From Candidatus Competibacter denitrificans Run_A_D11 (GTDB lineage Bacteria; Pseudomonadota; Gammaproteobacteria; Competibacterales; Competibacteraceae), in assembly GCF_001051235.1 (NCBI RefSeq), contig NZ_CBTJ020000024.1, positions 1 to 64,000 on the forward strand: DNA of 64,000 bases, given 5' to 3'. The position numbers were made by a program, and so were the translations under genes. Under the pieces are notes generated by a model. The model saw only the letters and a list, made by a program, of their open reading frames with translations, was not told the origin of the DNA and did not search any database. Every line of letters starts with the position of its first letter. The first letter of the stretch is position 1. Below, in pieces: positions 25,646-36,403 of this stretch.

Positions 25646-28600
25646 TTAAGCCATGTGATTGTGCCGCACGCTCGATTGAGGCTCATATTGAAGTACCGCA
25701 TCCTCCCTGCTACCCAGCAAAGTATGCAATTGCTCAAGCAGAGTCTCACTGGGTTTGACGCACCAGCTTGCACCGAAAGTCAGTGCGACCCGGGCCTCAG
25801 CACCGCGATAATCCACCCAGACCACGCAACAGCCATTCGCACGATGCGCCGCCAGCAGATCCCGCAACTGGCGTAGCAGACCCGCTTGGCATTGGCCAGC
25901 ATCAAACCGTATCATCAGCCGGCGGGCATACTCTGCACGCGCACCATCCAAATCCAGGACCCGCTCCACATTAAGGCGGGTGGTTTGGTTGAACTCATCC
26001 CAACCGAGCGTCCCCTCCACCAACACAATCGCATCCTCAGCAAGACTCTGGCGATGGCGCTCATAAACTTCTGGGAAAAGGCGGATTTCTAGCCGACCCC
26101 GCCCATTCTCCAAGGTGACGAAAGCGATGCGTCCCCCTCGATTAGCGTTGCGGGTGCGCAGGCTGACCACGAGGCCACCGACCAATACGGAACGGTTGTC
26201 GCTCCGCGCTCTGGGAGTGCCGTTTTCGAGTAAATTCTCCAGCGGAGCAGCGCCCAGCGCGACCAGTTCCATCGCCACGCGATTGACAGGATGACCGCTC
26301 AGATAAATACCTAATGCTTCCTTTTCGCCACGCAGCCGCTCTTGCTCAGCCCATTCCACCACTTGAGCGATCCGTAACGGCTGCCTTGCTGTTTTCGTCG
26401 CAGCAACTAACCCGAATAGATCATCTTGCCCGGCCGCATCATTACGCGAAAGCTGCTCGGCTTCCCGCAACGCTTCCGGCAATTGCGCCGCTAAAGTCGC
26501 TCGATTTGGGCCAAGAGCGTCGATGGCACCGGAACGGATCAAGGCTTCCAGCACGCGCCGATTCAGCTTACGTAGCTCCACGCGCTGGCATAAATCGAAT
26601 AAATCATGATACGCCCCGCCCCGCTGTCGCTCTTCCAGTAGAGTCTCAATCGCACTTTCACCGACACCCTTAATGGCACCTAAACCGTAGCGGATCTCGT
26701 TGGCCGCACCCACTGCAAATCGATATTCGGAGAGATTGATATCCGGTGGTGTCAGTTGGAGCTGCAACCGTCGGCATTCTTCAATAAACACAACGACCTT
26801 ATCGGTCTTGTCCATGTCCGAGGACAATACCGCCGCCATAAAAGCAGCCGGATAGTGGGCCTTGAGCCAAGCAGTCTGGTAGGAAACCAGAGCATAGGCC
26901 GCAGAATGCGATTTATTGAAGCCGTATCCGGCAAATTTCTCCATCAAATCAAAAATATAAGTAGCTGTCTCTGTTTCCACCTGGCGTTCAACAGCACCCT
27001 TGACGAAGGTCTCGCGCTGCTTGGCCATCTCCTCCGCTTTCTTCTTACCCATTGCTCGCCGCAGCAAATCAGCACCGCCCAAGGTATAGCCGGCCAGCAC
27101 CTGAGCAATTTGCATGACCTGCTCTTGATAAAGGATGACGCCGTAGGTCGGCCTGAGAACATTGGCGAGTGCTGGATGGGGGTATTCAATGCGAGCATGG
27201 CCATGTTTGCGGTCGATGAAGTCATCCACCATGCCCGATTGCAGAGGGCCTGGGCGAAACAACGCCACCAATGCCACGATGTCCTCAAAACAGTCCGGCT
27301 GCAAACGGCGAATCAGATCCTTCATGCCGCTGGATTCCAGTTGGAAAACCGCCGTGGTCTGATGGCGTCTCAGCAGGTCGAATGTTTCTGCATCATCCAG
27401 CGGGATGGTGGTGATATCCAGCGGTGCCTCACCGGTGATCAGACGCTGCTGGTTGATGGTCTGCACTGCCCAATCAATAATCGTCAGGGTGCGCAGACCC
27501 AAAAAGTCAAATTTGACTAACCCGGCTGCTTCTACGTCATCCTTGTCGAACTGGGTGACCAAGTTCTGACCGCCTTCTTCACAATAAAGCGGCGAAAAGT
27601 CTGTCAGATTAGACGGAGCGATGACCACGCCACCGGCATGTTTGCCAACATTGCGTGCCAACCCTTCCAGTTTGCGTGCGAGTTCAATCAGGGCACGGAC
27701 TTCCTCATCCCCCTCATACAACCGCCGCAACTCGGCTTCCTGCTCAATAGCCTTCTCAAGCGTCATACCGATTTCAAAGGGAATCAGCTTGGCAATGCGG
27801 TCTACGAATCCATAGGGATGGCCCAACACCCGACCGACATCGCGCACGACAGCCTTAGCCGCCATACTACCGTGGGTGGCGATCTGCGAAACCCGGTCAC
27901 GACCGTAGCGCTGCGCCACATAGTCGATCACTCGATCCCGACCTTCCATGCAGAAATCAATGTCGAAATCCGGCATTGATACCCGTTCGGGATTGAGGAA
28001 GCGCTCGAACAACAGATCGTAAGCCAGTGGATCAAGATCGGTGATGCCGAGTGCGTAGGCCACCAGGGAACCGGCGCCAGAACCGCGCCCTGGCCCGACT
28101 GGCACGCCATGTTCACGCGCCCAACGGATAAAGTCGGCGACAATCAGAAAATAACCGGGGAATCCCATCTGGATGATGACCCCGAGTTCTTCCGTCAAGC
28201 GCTCATCGTAAATCTTGCGACGCTCAAGGAAATCGGTGGCGGCGAGGTCGAGCAAACGTGGTAGGCGCGCTTCTAAACCAGCGCGCGCTTCGGTTGAAAA
28301 ATAAGCCTCGGCGGTCATATCTGCTGGCACCGGAAAATCCGGCAACACGTTTTTGCCCAATTCTAACCGTAAATTGCAACGCCGGGCGATTTCGAGGCTG
28401 TTTTCTAGCGCTTCCGGCAAATCGGCGAACAGATCGGCCATTTCCGCCGGTGTCTTTAAGTACTGTTGATCGCTGTAGCGGCGTGGTCGCCGTGGATCAT
28501 CCAGGGTCATACCGTCATGAATGCATACCCTGGCCTCATGGGCCTCGAAATCGCTGCGTTGGAGAAAACACACCTCGTTGGTCGCCACGACCGGCACCCC

Positions 28601-29170
28601 GGCCGCGACTGCCAGATCAACGGCAGCGCCTAGATAGGCTTCTTCTTGAGGTCTGCCGGTACGCTGTACTTCCAGATAAAACCGCTCCGGGAACAGTTCA
28701 CGCCAATCTGCCAACCAGGCGCTGGCACGTTCCGGTTGCCCATTCAGCAACGCTCGGCCCAGCTCGCCTTCGCGGCCGCCCGACAGGGCAATCAACCCCT
28801 CGGTATTGCCAGCCAACCAGGCAGAATCGATGATCGGCACCCCTCGCTGTTGGCCTTCCAGGAAGCCACGGCTAACCAAGCGGGTCAGGTTGTGATAGCC
28901 AGTTAAATTCTGACAGAGCAGCAGTAAACGCGCGGGTTCGTCGCCGTGCCGCACCCACGCTTCGACGCCAACGATGGGCTTAACGCCCGATCCGAGCGCC
29001 GCTTTGTAAAACTTGATCAACGCAAACAGATTACTCATATCGGTGACGGCTACAGCAGGCATACCGGCAGTCACAGTTTGCTTAATCAGGCTTTTGATAC
29101 GGATCAGTCCATCGACCAGCGAGTATTCGGTATGGAGGCGCAAATGCACGAAGGAAGCAGCCATGCTCAT
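25646..29170 (-). CDS. dnaE: DNA polymerase III subunit alpha
   Basis: 1174 residues, near the usual 1160. An N-terminal PHP domain begins [20 protein letters not shown]. The polymerase core has [20 protein letters not shown] and the catalytic aspartates in [20 protein letters not shown] (about residue 400). A helix-hairpin-helix region ([15 protein letters not shown]) and an OB fold near 990-1070 ([19 protein letters not shown]) follow. It is the replicative polymerase. It overlaps the rnhB stop by 4 bp (ATGA), the same neighbour as in E. coli. Confidence 0.97.
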   Translation of the reverse strand: MSMAASFVHLRLHTEYSLVDGLIRIKSLIKQTVTAGMPAVAVTDMSNLFALIKFYKAALGSGVKPIVGVEAWVRHGDEPARLLLLCQNLTGYHNLTRLVSRGFLEGQQRGVPIIDSAWLAGNTEGLIALSGGREGELGRALLNGQPERASAWLADWRELFPERFYLEVQRTGRPQEEAYLGAAVDLAVAAGVPVVATNEVCFLQRSDFEAHEARVCIHDGMTLDDPRRPRRYSDQQYLKTPAEMADLFADLPEALENSLEIARRCNLRLELGKNVLPDFPVPADMTAEAYFSTEARAGLEARLPRLLDLAATDFLERRKIYDERLTEELGVIIQMGFPGYFLIVADFIRWAREHGVPVGPGRGSGAGSLVAYALGITDLDPLAYDLLFERFLNPERVSMPDFDIDFCMEGRDRVIDYVAQRYGRDRVSQIATHGSMAAKAVVRDVGRVLGHPYGFVDRIAKLIPFEIGMTLEKAIEQEAELRRLYEGDEEVRALIELARKLEGLARNVGKHAGGVVIAPSNLTDFSPLYCEEGGQNLVTQFDKDDVEAAGLVKFDFLGLRTLTIIDWAVQTINQQRLITGEAPLDITTIPLDDAETFDLLRRHQTTAVFQLESSGMKDLIRRLQPDCFEDIVALVALFRPGPLQSGMVDDFIDRKHGHARIEYPHPALANVLRPTYGVILYQEQVMQIAQVLAGYTLGGADLLRRAMGKKKAEEMAKQRETFVKGAVERQVETETATYIFDLMEKFAGYGFNKSHSAAYALVSYQTAWLKAHYPAAFMAAVLSSDMDKTDKVVVFIEECRRLQLQLTPPDINLSEYRFAVGAANEIRYGLGAIKGVGESAIETLLEERQRGGAYHDLFDLCQRVELRKLNRRVLEALIRSGAIDALGPNRATLAAQLPEALREAEQLSRNDAAGQDDLFGLVAATKTARQPLRIAQVVEWAEQERLRGEKEALGIYLSGHPVNRVAMELVALGAAPLENLLENGTPRARSDNRSVLVGGLVVSLRTRNANRGGRIAFVTLENGRGRLEIRLFPEVYERHRQSLAEDAIVLVEGTLGWDEFNQTTRLNVERVLDLDGARAEYARRLMIRFDAGQCQAGLLRQLRDLLAAHRANGCCVVWVDYRGAEARVALTFGASWCVKPSETLLEQLHTLLGSREDAVLQYEPQSSVRHNHMA

Positions 29171-29754
29171 ATCCCAATGGCCGTTTGCAGAACAGCAGCG
29201 ACCGGTGCGAAGGAACGACGATGCTCAGGACAAGGACCGTGACGGCGTAGTGCTGCGAGATGCACAGCAGTCGGATAGCCCTTATGGCGGGCGAAGGCGT
29301 ATTGCGGATAACGGTAGTCTAACTCGATCAATTCGGCATCTCTGGCCACCTTGGCCAGAATCGACGCCGCGCTGATAACCGGCACTGTGGCATCGCCCTT
29401 GATGATCGCTTGACAGCGACAAGCCAGTTGCGGGCAACGATTACCGTCCACCAAGACCTCGACAGGAGCAATTGGCAACGCGGCAACCGCCCGCTGCATC
29501 GCCAACAGGGATGCTTGCAGGATGTTCAACCGATCAATTTCAGCCACACTCGCACGACCGAGCGCCCACGCTAATGACTTAGCGCGAATTTCTCCGGCCA
29601 GACGCTCACGCTGTGCCACGCTCAGTTTCTTAGAATCCGCCAAGCCCAGAATAGGTCGGGCATGATCAAGAATAACAGCGGCGGCAACGACCGGACCCGC
29701 TAAAGGACCACGCCCGGCTTCATCAACGCCCGATATCAGTAGAGTTTCTAGCAT
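29167..29754 (-). CDS. rnhB: Ribonuclease HII
   Basis: 195 residues from [20 protein letters not shown]. The acidic active site is visible in [14 protein letters not shown], the aspartate of VLVDGN and [12 protein letters not shown]. The enzyme cuts RNA in RNA-DNA hybrids and removes single misinserted ribonucleotides. A TTG at 29766 would add four residues, but the ATG at 29754 fits the family better. It is coupled to dnaE by a 4-bp overlap. Confidence 0.95.
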   Translation of the reverse strand: MLETLLISGVDEAGRGPLAGPVVAAAVILDHARPILGLADSKKLSVAQRERLAGEIRAKSLAWALGRASVAEIDRLNILQASLLAMQRAVAALPIAPVEVLVDGNRCPQLACRCQAIIKGDATVPVISAASILAKVARDAELIELDYRYPQYAFARHKGYPTAVHLAALRRHGPCPEHRRSFAPVAAVLQTAIGI

Positions 29755-29872
29755 AGGGTTATTCAAAAAGTTTTGTTGGGGTCACTGCATCTTTTCTAAA
29801 AGGGATAACCCGTGTAGTCGGTTCCTCTTACATAATTTGAGGACGATATCTCAAGCAACCCTCTTCAGCCAG

Positions 29873-30775
29873 CTATCCGCCAAGGAAAAGCGGGCGATGG
29901 GTTGTTATCAACTCCATCAGGTAATCCCACACCAGCCGCACCCGTTTGAGCCGCAAGCGATCCGCGTGCGCCGCCAACCAAAACGTGTGCTGAAATTGAG
30001 CTTCATCCGGTAACACTTTGATCAGCCTTTGATCATTCCCGCTAATGTAAGGGGTGAGCACCGCCAATCCGACTCCCGCCAGCACGGCTTCCTTGTGTGC
30101 CAACATGCTGGTGCTGCTAAAACGCAAATTTGGTTTATCGCAGAGCTTTTCGAGAAAACGCAGCTCTGGAATCAGCAAGTAATCGTCGATGTAGGCAACG
30201 AAGGGATGGCGCGCCAAATCGGCGCGCGTTGTAATCGGGCCGTGTTGATCCAAATAGTCGCGCGATCCATAGAGAAAATAGCTGTAATCAGTCCAGCGGG
30301 CGACCACGTAAGGGCCACGGCGCGGCGGTTCCAGCGTGATCGCTAAATCGGCCTCGCGACTGGCCAGATTCGCCAATCTCGGCAGCGCCAGCAACTCAAC
30401 GGTCAGATTGGGATAGTCATCAAGCAAGGGCTTGAGCTTGGGGGTGAGAAAACAGACCGCCAGCCCTTCGGGCGTGCCGAGCCGCACTTCGCCACGAATG
30501 GACAGGTCTTGGCCTGACAAGGCTTCCGACAGGACAGCAACCGTAGCTTCCACCTGCTCCGCCATTGGCAGCAAGGCATGGCCGGCTTCCGTGAGCACCA
30601 ACCCATCGCGGTGGCGCTCGAACAGCCGCGTCCCCATCGTCCGCTCGAGGCTATCGATCCGACGTGATACCGTGCTGTGCTCGACCTGCAAACGACGGGC
30701 AGCCGGACTCAGCCGACCTAAACGCGCCGCCGCCAAAAAGTAGCGTAAATCGCTCCAATCCATCTCGTGTTTCAT
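29873..30775 (-). CDS. LysR-family transcriptional regulator
   Basis: 300 residues. The N-terminal winged helix (about 5-65) reads DLRYFLAAARLGRLSPAARR, then STVSRRIDSLERTMGTRLFER. A substrate-binding domain follows (GEVRLGTPEGLAVCFLTP). It resembles the LysR subgroup that begins DWSDLRYFLAAAR. It is divergent from gntP-pct with a 190-bp gap, so it probably regulates them in response to the transported acid. Candidate operator at 30824-30841. Confidence 0.9.
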   Translation of the reverse strand: MKHEMDWSDLRYFLAAARLGRLSPAARRLQVEHSTVSRRIDSLERTMGTRLFERHRDGLVLTEAGHALLPMAEQVEATVAVLSEALSGQDLSIRGEVRLGTPEGLAVCFLTPKLKPLLDDYPNLTVELLALPRLANLASREADLAITLEPPRRGPYVVARWTDYSYFLYGSRDYLDQHGPITTRADLARHPFVAYIDDYLLIPELRFLEKLCDKPNLRFSSTSMLAHKEAVLAGVGLAVLTPYISGNDQRLIKVLPDEAQFQHTFWLAAHADRLRLKRVRLVWDYLMELITTHRPLFLGG

Positions 30776-30823
30776 CGGCGACCTACCAGCATTTCATATT
30801 CCTAAACTTCAGTGTGGCCGACT

Positions 30824-30841
30824 CTGTGCATTTCCGCACAG
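30824..30841. promoter_or_regulatory. Palindromic site between lysR and gntP (candidate LysR operator)
   Basis: CTGTGC-ATTTCC-GCACAG is a perfect 6-bp inverted repeat with a 6-base centre, 49 bp upstream of the lysR start and 125 bp upstream of gntP. LysR proteins usually bind dyads of the T-N11-A type in such divergent gaps. Assignment rests on position and symmetry. Confidence 0.5.
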
Positions 30842-30965
30842 GTTTTTAAATTTTTTTGCGAATTTTCAAACCTTATTCTCGGCAACTACTATTGAGCGTG
30901 TCAGGTTCGAGCCATCGGGCTAACACCGGACATCAAGAGAACATTTCCACCAAGGGGTCATTCCA

Positions 30966-32360
30966 GTGAGTTTCATAATCGTTTTAGGAGCACTTATCCT
31001 GCTCATGTATGTGGCCTATAAAGGCCACAGTGTAGTGCTATTCGCACCGGTTGCTGCCTTGTTGGCGGTATTGCTAACCGATCCAACCCTGGTCGCGCCG
31101 ATGTATCTTGGCGTGTTCATGGACAAGATGGTCAACTTCGTGAAGCTCTACTTCCCTGTCTTCATGCTGGGGGCTGTATTTGGCAAAGTCATTGAGTTAT
31201 CGGGCTATTCAAAATCCATCGTCTCCTCGGTAGTTGGCGCCATCGGCCATGAGCGCGCGATGTTGGCCATCGTCGTGGTGTGTGCGATTTTGACCTATGG
31301 CGGTGTTTCGCTGTTTGTGGTCGTGTTCGCGGTCTACCCGTTCGCGGCGGAGCTGTTCCGGCAAACCCATATTCCGAAGCGTCTGATTCCGGGCACCATC
31401 GCCTTGGGTGCTTTCACCTTTACCATGGACTCGCTGCCCGGCACCCCGCAGATTCAGAACATCATTCCGACTTCGTTTTTCCAGACCAGCACCTGGGCTG
31501 CGCCTTGGTTGGGGGTAGTTGGGGCCATTTTCATTTTCATAGTCGGGATGCTATATCTCAACTGGCAGCGCCGCCGCGCCGAAGCAACTGGCGAGGATTA
31601 TGGCATCAACCTGGCCAACGAACCGGAACCGTTCTCGCACGAAAAGTTGCCCAATCCGATCCTGGCCATCACTCCACTGTTCCTGGTCGGCATCCTCAAC
31701 TACGTTTTTACCCAACTGGTACCGGTGCTGTATGGCACGAAATATGAGCTAACTATGACCGGCATCGGCGCCAAACCCGTACCCTTTGAAGTCCCTAAAG
31801 TGGCCGCGATCTGGGCGGTCGAAGCAGCGCTACTCATGGGGATTCTGTTCGTGGTGATCACCGCCTGGGGGCCGATTCGGGAAAAATTCGCCGAAGGGGC
31901 TAAGTCGGCGGTGGCCGGATCGCTGCTGGCGGCGATGAACACCGCTTCCGAATATGGCTTTGGCGGCGTGATTGCCGCGCTGCCGGGCTTTCTTGTGGTG
32001 GCCGACGCGCTGCGGGCGATTCCCAATCCGCTGATCAACGAAGCAGTTACCGTGACCGCCTTGGCCGGCATCACCGGCTCCGCTTCGGGCGGTATGAGTA
32101 TCGCGCTAGCCACCATGGCCACGCATTTCATTGAGGTCGCCAACGCCGCCGGCATTCCGCTGGAGGTGCTGCATCGGGTCGCGTCGATGGCCAGCGGCGG
32201 CATGGATACCCTGCCGCACAACGGCGCGGTGATTACCTTGCTGGCGGTGACCGGTTTGACCCACATGCAATCCTACAAAGACATCTTCGCCATTACCGTG
32301 ATCAAAACCAGCGCGGTGTTCGTCGTGATCGCTTTCTACTACTTGACCGGGATTTACTGA
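30966..32360 (+). CDS. GntP-family permease (organic/hydroxy acid transporter)
   Basis: 464 residues with about 12 hydrophobic segments. GntP-type landmarks are ILTYGGVSLFVVVFAVYPFA, FTMDSLPGTPQIQNIIPTSF and ASGGMDTLPHNGAVITLLAV. Members carry gluconate, D-serine, citrate or D-beta-hydroxybutyrate. The start is a GTG with AAGGGG upstream; the product then reads MSFIIVLGALILLMYV. Co-location with a CoA-transferase favours a short-chain hydroxy or keto acid over a sugar acid, but this is inference. Confidence 0.88.
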   Translation: MSFIIVLGALILLMYVAYKGHSVVLFAPVAALLAVLLTDPTLVAPMYLGVFMDKMVNFVKLYFPVFMLGAVFGKVIELSGYSKSIVSSVVGAIGHERAMLAIVVVCAILTYGGVSLFVVVFAVYPFAAELFRQTHIPKRLIPGTIALGAFTFTMDSLPGTPQIQNIIPTSFFQTSTWAAPWLGVVGAIFIFIVGMLYLNWQRRRAEATGEDYGINLANEPEPFSHEKLPNPILAITPLFLVGILNYVFTQLVPVLYGTKYELTMTGIGAKPVPFEVPKVAAIWAVEAALLMGILFVVITAWGPIREKFAEGAKSAVAGSLLAAMNTASEYGFGGVIAALPGFLVVADALRAIPNPLINEAVTVTALAGITGSASGGMSIALATMATHFIEVANAAGIPLEVLHRVASMASGGMDTLPHNGAVITLLAVTGLTHMQSYKDIFAITVIKTSAVFVVIAFYYLTGIY

Positions 32361-32426
32361 TCCGGCTCCGTCTGAGGCGCAGCCGATGGGCCGCGCCCAG
32401 TCATCACCCAAAGGAGAGAGAACACC

Positions 32427-34430
32427 ATGCAGCATCCCCTGCTTGCTTTGCTGAACATTCCCGAACGCGGCAAAGTGGTCAGCGCCCGCGAGGCGGTGAG
32501 CTTGATCCGCCCCGGCGATACCCTCGCCACCAGCGGTTTCGTCGGCACCGGCTTCGCCGAGGACATTGCCTGCGCCTTGGAGGAACTCTATCTGGCGCCA
32601 GAAGAAGATACGGAAACCCCCGGCCTCGCCAAACCCCGCGATTTGACGCTGGTGTACGCCGCCGGTCAGGGTGACGGTAAAACCAGAGGACTGAACCACC
32701 TGGGCCATGAAGGCTTGGTCAAACGGGTGGTCGGCGGCCATTGGGGCCTAGTGCCGAAGCTGCAAGCGTTGGCTGTAGCCAACAAAATCGAGGCGTACAA
32801 CCTGCCCCAAGGCGTCATCACCCATCTGTATCGTGACATCGCCGCCGGCAAACCGGGCACGCTGACTCACGTCGGACTCGGCACCTTCGTCGATCCGCGC
32901 CACGGCGGCGGCAAGCTCAACACCATCACCCAGGACGATTTGGTACAGGTGATGACGATTGGCGAGTGGGAATACTTGTTCTACAAGGCCTTTCCGATCA
33001 ACGTCGGCATCATCCGCGCCACGACCGCCGACATTGACGGCAACCTGACCATGGAAAAAGAGGCGCTGACGCTGGAGTCGCTGGCGATCGCCACCGCCGC
33101 GCGCAACTCCGGCGGCATCGTCATCGCCCAAGTAGAGCGGGTGGCCGAGCGCGGCTTCCTAAGACCAAAAGACGTGCGCGTTCCCGGAATCCTGGTCGAT
33201 TGCATCGTGGTCGCCCCACCCGAACACCACTGGCAGACTTTCGCCACGCCGTACAACCCGGCGTTCTCCGGCGAAATCAAAGTGCCGCTGGCATCCATCC
33301 CATCGATCCCGATGAGCGAGCGCAAAATCATCGCCCGGCGCGCGGCCTTTGAATTACCGCTGAACGCCATCGTCAATCTGGGAATCGGGATGCCGGAAAG
33401 TGTGGCCAATGTCGCCGCCGAGGAAAAAATCATCGATCTGCTGACCATGACCGCCGAGCCGGGCGTGGTCGGCGGCATTCCGGCGGGTGGCTTGGACTTC
33501 GGCGCCTCGACCAACGTGCAAGCCATCATCGATCAGCCCAACCAATTTGATTTCTACGATGGCGGCGGGCTGGATTTGACGGTGCTGGGGCTGGCGCAAG
33601 TGGATGCGCAGGGCAACCTGAACGTTTCGAAGTTCGGGACCAAGATCGCCGGAGCGGGCGGCTTCATCAACATCAGCCAAAACTCGCGGAAAGTGGTGTT
33701 CGCCGGCACCTTTACTGCCGGAAAGCTGAAAATTGCGGTGGAACAGGGCCAGTTGCGCATCCTGCAAGAGGGTGAGACCCCCAAGTTCGTCGAACAGGTC
33801 GAACACCGCACTTTCAGCGGCGTGGTGGCCAGCCAGCGCAACCAGCCAGTGCTGTACGTCACCGAACGGGCGGTGTTTCGCCTGACCGCCGACGGGCCGG
33901 AACTGATCGAAATCGCTCCCGGCATCGACTTGGAGCGAGACGTGCTGGCGCGGATGACCTTCCAGCCGCATGTCAGCCCGCAGCTTCGGCTCATGGACGC
34001 GCGGATTTTCAGCGAGGGGCCGATGGGGTTACGCGACATCCTGTTGGTGCAACCGCTCGACCAGCGCCTGTCCTACGATCCGGCCAAGAACCTGTTCTTT
34101 ATCAATTTCGAGGGATTGGCGATCCGCCAGCGGGGGGATATCGAGCGCATCCAGACGGCGGTGACCGACAAGCTCAACCCGCTCGGCAAAAAAGTCTTTG
34201 CCATCGTCAATTACGACAATTTTTCGATCGTGCCGGAGTTGGTGCAGGAGTACATGGAGCTGGTTGGCGATCTGGTGGAACACTATTACGTCGGCGTGAC
34301 CCGCTACACCACCAGCGCTTTTCTGCGCGCCCGGTTGGGCGATGCGCTGCGCGAGCACGATCTTACGCCGCACATTTATGAGACAGCGGCTGAGGCAACA
34401 GCCCGCCTCAATCCGTCCAAGCACCAATGA
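32427..34430 (+). CDS. Acyl-CoA:acetate/3-ketoacid CoA-transferase (Pct/YdiF type), extended
   Basis: 667 residues, about 130 longer than classical propionate CoA-transferases (about 525). Both halves of a family I CoA-transferase are fused: an alpha-like part ([19 protein letters not shown]) and a beta-like part from about residue 300. The catalytic glutamate should be Glu344 in [20 protein letters not shown]. The C-terminal 115 residues ([18 protein letters not shown] onward) form an added domain I cannot name. The enzyme would charge an imported carboxylate with CoA. It follows gntP after 66 bp with AAGGAGAGAG as ribosome site. Confidence 0.88.
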   Translation: MQHPLLALLNIPERGKVVSAREAVSLIRPGDTLATSGFVGTGFAEDIACALEELYLAPEEDTETPGLAKPRDLTLVYAAGQGDGKTRGLNHLGHEGLVKRVVGGHWGLVPKLQALAVANKIEAYNLPQGVITHLYRDIAAGKPGTLTHVGLGTFVDPRHGGGKLNTITQDDLVQVMTIGEWEYLFYKAFPINVGIIRATTADIDGNLTMEKEALTLESLAIATAARNSGGIVIAQVERVAERGFLRPKDVRVPGILVDCIVVAPPEHHWQTFATPYNPAFSGEIKVPLASIPSIPMSERKIIARRAAFELPLNAIVNLGIGMPESVANVAAEEKIIDLLTMTAEPGVVGGIPAGGLDFGASTNVQAIIDQPNQFDFYDGGGLDLTVLGLAQVDAQGNLNVSKFGTKIAGAGGFINISQNSRKVVFAGTFTAGKLKIAVEQGQLRILQEGETPKFVEQVEHRTFSGVVASQRNQPVLYVTERAVFRLTADGPELIEIAPGIDLERDVLARMTFQPHVSPQLRLMDARIFSEGPMGLRDILLVQPLDQRLSYDPAKNLFFINFEGLAIRQRGDIERIQTAVTDKLNPLGKKVFAIVNYDNFSIVPELVQEYMELVGDLVEHYYVGVTRYTTSAFLRARLGDALREHDLTPHIYETAAEATARLNPSKHQ

Positions 34431-34494
34431 GCTTGCTTTAGCGTACCAGACTGAAACCGCGCCTATATCTAAGCAAGCAGGTTCCAATCAAAAA

Positions 34495-34524
34495 GCCGAA
34501 CCCTGCGTTTTAAGCGGGTTCGGC
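34495..34524 (-). terminator. Terminator of the GTPase/Roadblock cluster
   Basis: A 9-bp perfect stem, GCCGAACCC (34495-34503) with GGGTTCGGC (34516-34524), is followed on the minus strand by TTTTTG. It lies 110 bp after the last Roadblock gene and 64 bp after the convergent pct gene. The T-run is only on the minus-strand side. Confidence 0.75.
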
Positions 34525-34633
34525 GAATCTGTTTGGGCATGATCAAACAAAACCGATACTGGCATCAGCCCAGGACTAAAAAAGGTTACGCAGTTTGCAT
34601 TTAGTTGAAACCGAACTGCGCAATCTTGATTCT

Positions 34634-34993
34634 TTAGAAATTGAGTTCTTTATCAACGTCCTGTGTCTTGCGGCGAGCCATGGCTAGGTTCGCGCGTGCC
34701 TTATCCAGCACAAAATAAATAAACACACCGTCCTTGCGCGAGGACGGACGGATGATGTGATACTGCTTACCCAACGTAATCAAAATATCCTCAATCACAT
34801 CATTAAGCCCCAAAGCGCGCATCGTCTTAATCTTGGAACGCACCACTTCAGTGTTGCCGGCGGCGGCCACTTCGATATCAACTCCGGAGCCAGTAGACCC
34901 TAGAATCATGCCGCTCGTCGAATCGACGATAGCTGCGCACATGGCGCCATCCTGGCCCATTAATTCGTCTAAAGTTTGTTTGATCGTAGCCAT
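34634..34993 (-). CDS. Roadblock/LC7-domain protein (119 aa)
   Basis: A single Roadblock domain. The fold pattern is visible in GAMCAAIVDSTSGMILGSTG, a long central helix (EVVRSKIKTMRALGLNDVIE) and the closing strands ILITLGKQYHIIRPSSRKDG then VFIYFVLDKARANLAMAR. Roadblock proteins dimerise and act as GAPs or scaffolds for small GTPases such as MglA. It is last in the cluster, 103 bp after the preceding Roadblock gene, with its own strong ribosome site (AGGAG). Confidence 0.8.
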   Translation of the reverse strand: MATIKQTLDELMGQDGAMCAAIVDSTSGMILGSTGSGVDIEVAAAGNTEVVRSKIKTMRALGLNDVIEDILITLGKQYHIIRPSSRKDGVFIYFVLDKARANLAMARRKTQDVDKELNF

Positions 34994-35096
34994 AAAAACA
35001 CTCCTAACTCAGTTTAAAGTCATATTTCAGGTTGCGTGTTAACAAAGCAGAGCGCCACGCAAATACGCCCTATCCACAATTGCCGCTTAACGGCAA

Positions 35097-35462
35097 TCAC
35101 AATTGATCAACCAGCTTCGCTAATTGTCTGGCCCGGATTTGCCATTCGCTCCATTCGACCGGGCTGTCCTGGCGGGTCAAAGCAACCAGCAACATCCCTT
35201 TCCCGCATGGCAACATCGTAATCCGGCCATTGGTATGAATCATGACCGAGGCACGCAAATCACCAAGACCGGTAAAATGGTGGCTTAGCCGCCCGTAGAG
35301 GCGCCAGTAGTCGCTCGCCGCCTCGGCAAAATGCTGTACATCACCGATATGCCCGGCGGCATGCCAGACCATACCTGCTTCAATTTCCACCAGAGCGCAA
35401 CCATCCATTCCCGGCATGGCGGCAATTGCATCCAGTGCTTCCCGCAAGCGTTGTGCATTCAT
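35097..35462 (-). CDS. Divergent Roadblock-like protein (121 aa)
   Basis: The pattern MDGCALVEIEAGMVWHAAG followed by a long helix (AEAASDYWRLYGRLSHHF) and the strands LRASVMIHTNGRITMLPCG and GMLLVALTR fits a Roadblock/LC7 fold, although identity to known members looks low. It overlaps the upstream Roadblock gene by 4 bp (ATGA), so the pair is translationally coupled and may form a heterodimer. Function inferred from the cluster. Confidence 0.6.
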   Translation of the reverse strand: MNAQRLREALDAIAAMPGMDGCALVEIEAGMVWHAAGHIGDVQHFAEAASDYWRLYGRLSHHFTGLGDLRASVMIHTNGRITMLPCGKGMLLVALTRQDSPVEWSEWQIRARQLAKLVDQL

Positions 35463-35854
35463 AAGGTGAGTAAGCTATTTGCAAAGTGCGACGTGCGATA
35501 AATCACATGTGCCAATACCGCTTTTTCATTAGCGATGGCGTTAAGTACCAAACGGGCGTCATTACGGATAATGCTCTGCATCACTGCAAAACCAGAGACA
35601 GTGTTGATAATGACGTTTTTACTGTCACCCAAGTTGGCTTCCTCAGAGACTACCGTACTGATCGCTGAAATAGAGCTGGCCATAGCGGCAATGCGGCTGG
35701 GATCACTCCCGTCGCGAACGGCCGAGACGATATCAAAACCATCCTCGGTAGCCAAAACCACGACTTTTATGCCCTCAAGCTCATCGGCAATCTTCTGAAG
35801 TTCAAGACGGGCGAAGGCCAAAACATTTTCGGGAAGGCGGATTGTATTATCCAA
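35459..35854 (-). CDS. Roadblock/LC7-domain protein (131 aa)
   Basis: The Roadblock pattern is clear: IKVVVLATEDGFDIVSAVRD, a helix with SRIAAMASSISAISTVVSEE, then KNVIINTVSGFAVMQSI. It starts with TTG at 35854, with GGAG eight bases upstream in the end of the GTPase gene; no ATG is available near the expected start. The 3-bp gap to the GTPase gene suggests equimolar production. Its likely job is to regulate that GTPase as MglB does for MglA. Confidence 0.8.
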   Translation of the reverse strand: MDNTIRLPENVLAFARLELQKIADELEGIKVVVLATEDGFDIVSAVRDGSDPSRIAAMASSISAISTVVSEEANLGDSKNVIINTVSGFAVMQSIIRNDARLVLNAIANEKAVLAHVIYRTSHFANSLLTL

Positions 35855-35857
35855 TCT

Positions 35858-36394
35858 TCACGCTCCAAACGTGTTTGCTTCGAGCTGAGCTAATAAGGTA
35901 TCAATCAGCAAAACCACATCTTCGCGGCGTCGGACATCTACGCTCATGATAGGAACCAGCTGATTGCGGTTGGCAAGAATATCAATGTAATCCTCAAGCG
36001 TGGGGACAGGATGTGTATCCAAGCGGCCGATGCCGATAGCACATGGTAGAACGCTGAGATCCTCTGCGAAACCATCAAGATAAACCACCAAGTCCGCCAA
36101 TGGATCGGACCGCGAGTTATCGACCAGAATGATCAAGCCAATAGCGCTCTTTGCCAAAATCTTCCAAAGAAAATCAAAGCGTTGTTGTCCTGGAGTACCG
36201 AAGAGGCGAATACGATCTCCGCTGGCCAGCGTCAGCAAACCGAAATCGAGACCTACGGTCGTGCGCTCCTTACCCAGTGAAAGATCAGTATTGGCGACAT
36301 CCGTGACAATCGGTGCGGCTTCACTCACGCTGCCGATTGCGGTGGTCTTACCCGCTCCCATAGTGCCAGTAAATAGAATTTTGTATTCGTTCAT
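35858..36394 (-). CDS. Small GTPase of the MglA/COG2229 type, module 2
   Basis: 178 residues, a single G domain. The P-loop is GTMGAGKTT (10-18), and the switch I threonines are in KERTTVGLDFG (about 42-52). The G3 motif is GTPGQQRF (66-73), where the usual Asp is Gly. The G4 position reads GRLD (123-126) instead of NKxD, so guanine specificity cannot be assumed. The related actinobacterial family is CvnD of conservons. It sits between an adaptor gene (9-bp gap) and a Roadblock gene (3-bp gap). A role as polarity or motility switch is inferred. Confidence 0.82.
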   Translation of the reverse strand: MNEYKILFTGTMGAGKTTAIGSVSEAAPIVTDVANTDLSLGKERTTVGLDFGLLTLASGDRIRLFGTPGQQRFDFLWKILAKSAIGLIILVDNSRSDPLADLVVYLDGFAEDLSVLPCAIGIGRLDTHPVPTLEDYIDILANRNQLVPIMSVDVRRREDVVLLIDTLLAQLEANTFGA

Positions 36395-36403
36395 CTTGAC
36401 TGA

